A stretch of DNA of 6,798 nucleotides from Syntrophobacteria bacterium (GTDB taxonomy: Bacteria > Desulfobacterota > DSWW01). Location: positions 1-6,798 of the forward strand of contig JAQYVQ010000046.1 of NCBI GenBank assembly GCA_030145435.1, written 5' to 3'. The notes beneath the pieces are model-generated. The model was not told where the DNA came from, searched no databases, and was given only the letters and a program-made list of their open reading frames with translations. The translations under genes were made by a program, and so were the position numbers. Within the stretch, counting starts at the first letter, position 1, and each line of letters opens with the position of its first letter. Of this stretch, positions 5,626 to 6,798 are shown in pieces.

Positions 5626-6798
5626 TTACTTCTCCCCGGCCTTCACCTTTTTGTACTTTTTGTAGGTGAACATGCATTTCTCGTGCAGGAGCATCGCGCT
5701 CTCGTCCACCGCGGTTGTGATTCCCCGGTGCGGAGCGCTCTTGACCTTTTCCGGGTCTTCATACGCCTCCTTGGAGATCTGCTTCATCACGGCCGCCCAT
5801 TCATCGATGTCTTCCTTGGAATGGGAGTCGGACGGCTCCGGGGTGAAGGGCTCGGGGATCACGTGGGGATGATGGCTCAGCCAGTAGGCCTGAATCCCGA
5901 AGTCGGTCATGCGGCGTTCCACGTCCTCGGAAGTCACGCCGGTGTCCTCGGTGAGCTTCTCCCAGCTGTACCGGATCTGGTCGAGCCTGACCTTGCCCTC
6001 CCCGTATGACTCCGTAACCCCCGGGATGGCAAGCAGCAACTTCTCCAGGTAATTGTTGTTCAGGACCGCGATCTCGGCGACCTCGTTCAAGCCCTTGGCG
6101 CCCAGGCTCATGATCCAGGCGTAAGTCCTCAAGAGGACTTGTGCGTTCCCATAGAAATCCCTGACCTTTCCGATACTGTCCGGCCGGTCGTAGTCCAGTC
6201 CGTAGCGTTTTCCCTCTTTTGTCACGACCGGTACGGGAAGGAACTTGGCCAGGTGTTCCTTCACCGCAAGGGCTCCACAGCCTGGGCCCATGCCGCCGTG
6301 GGGCGAAGAGAAGGTCTTGTGAAGGTTGAAGTGGCACATGTCGAACCCCGCATCCGCGGCCCGGGCTTTGCCGAGAACGCCGTTGGCGTTCGCCTGGTCC
6401 GTGAAGCAGAGCCCGCCTGCGTCGTGAACGAGCTTGACGAACTCCTCGATCCTGGGGTTGTACAGACCGATGTCCTCCGGGTTCGTGATGAACAGCGCCG
6501 CCGTTCGGTCCGACAGCGCCGCCTTCAGGGCCTCGATGTCGGGATAGCCGTCCTTGTCCGGCATGAGCGTGATGACCTCGTAGCCGACCGTGGCCGGACA
6601 GGCCGCGTCCACCGGGTGTGAGAAGATCGTGGTGATCACCTGGTCCCTCTTCTCCCCCTCGCCCTTTGCCTGATGGTAGGCCCTTACGATGGAGGCTGCC
6701 GTGTAGACCGCCTGGCCGCCGCTCGTGGGCTGAAAGCAGATCTCGTCCATGCCGGAGATTTCCCGCAAGAAATCCCGGGTCTTGTACATGATCTCGAG
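5626..6798 (-). CDS. Divergent GcvPB-like PLP enzyme (glycine decarboxylase P-protein subunit 2 homologue), 5' end missing
   Basis: The frame stays open to the right edge (Leu-Glu-Ile before the Met at 6789), and this Met aligns within the GcvPB segment LELLYELEEWL, so roughly 90-110 N-terminal residues should lie outside. Numbering from that Met, the protein keeps the GcvPB core: SGMD (12-15), SHPVDAACPA (57-66), DQANAN (131-136) with the PLP-ring Asp131, HFNLHKTFSSPHGG (153-166) with Schiff-base Lys158, and SIGKVRDFYGN (205-215). GcvPB normally pairs with GcvPA and hands an aminomethyl group to lipoyl H-protein. This copy departs from the family: QPTSGGQ for QPAAGAHG, PVDAACP for GTNPAS, no HEF motif near 268-275, and an altered YWLSHHPH region (302-309). 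The C-terminus ends in a lysine-rich tail. No gcvPA, gcvH or gcvT lies downstream; upstream is unseen. Fold and cofactor are confident; glycine as substrate is doubtful. Confidence 0.85.
   Translation of the reverse strand, partial: LEIMYKTRDFLREISGMDEICFQPTSGGQAVYTAASIVRAYHQAKGEGEKRDQVITTIFSHPVDAACPATVGYEVITLMPDKDGYPDIEALKAALSDRTAALFITNPEDIGLYNPRIEEFVKLVHDAGGLCFTDQANANGVLGKARAADAGFDMCHFNLHKTFSSPHGGMGPGCGALAVKEHLAKFLPVPVVTKEGKRYGLDYDRPDSIGKVRDFYGNAQVLLRTYAWIMSLGAKGLNEVAEIAVLNNNYLEKLLLAIPGVTESYGEGKVRLDQIRYSWEKLTEDTGVTSEDVERRMTDFGIQAYWLSHHPHVIPEPFTPEPSDSHSKEDIDEWAAVMKQISKEAYEDPEKVKSAPHRGITTAVDESAMLLHEKCMFTYKKYKKVKAGEK

Noticed and set aside
5236..6009. Plus-strand open frame of 257 codons opposite the kinase-family and GcvPB-like genes
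   Set aside because: It spans the junction of two well-supported minus-strand genes and has no recognisable protein features.
6793..6798. CTCGAG (XhoI site) exactly at the right edge
   Set aside because: It falls inside the reading frame of the GcvPB-like gene and encodes the expected Leu-Glu, so it is natural sequence and not evidence of a cloning junction.
1..6798. CRISPR arrays, tRNA or rRNA genes, insertion sequences, phage or defence genes
   Set aside because: No direct-repeat array, tRNA-like cloverleaf, transposase or terminal inverted repeat was seen; nearly all bases are accounted for by six metabolic genes.

Overview
The window holds six protein-coding genes, all on the minus strand, packed into about 6.8 kb with no long empty stretch. 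In transcription order (right to left): a GcvPB-like fold-type-I PLP enzyme cut by the right window edge (5626-6798); an ATP-NAD kinase-family protein of the COG3199/AcoX type (4488-5606); a short-chain dehydrogenase/reductase, SDR (3665-4477); a 12-helix major facilitator transporter resembling the oxalate/formate antiporter (OFA) branch (2368-3636); a second SDR with an NAD-type pocket (1466-2260); and a class III aminotransferase resembling glutamate-1-semialdehyde aminomutase (39-1337). A strong hairpin at the left edge probably ends the unit.

The first four genes are tightly spaced (19, 10 and 28 nt), and one stop codon overlaps the next Shine-Dalgarno, so they very likely form one operon. 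The last two genes follow gaps of 107 and 128 nt. The 107-nt gap has a GC-rich hairpin just after the transporter stop. The 128-nt gap has a good sigma70-like promoter (perfect TTGACA) and a 12-bp perfect palindrome, so the aminotransferase may be transcribed separately from, or in addition to, the upstream operon.

The DNA is GC-rich by eye. Start sites mostly carry clear Shine-Dalgarno sequences, glycine decarboxylase is of the split-subunit type, and a COG3199 kinase is present. This fits an anaerobic bacterium such as a Desulfobacterota (former Deltaproteobacteria) member, but that is an impression from gene content, not a phylogenetic result.

Together the genes look like a catabolic cassette for a small amino- or hydroxy-carboxylate: uptake by the MFS protein, oxidation or reduction by two SDRs, amino-group chemistry by the aminotransferase, and a decarboxylation or C1-type step by the GcvPB-like protein. 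The substrate cannot be read from the sequence. The most unusual item is the GcvPB-like protein: it keeps the PLP lysine and core fold of glycine decarboxylase but differs in the substrate-side and C-terminal motifs, and no other glycine cleavage gene lies downstream of it in the window.
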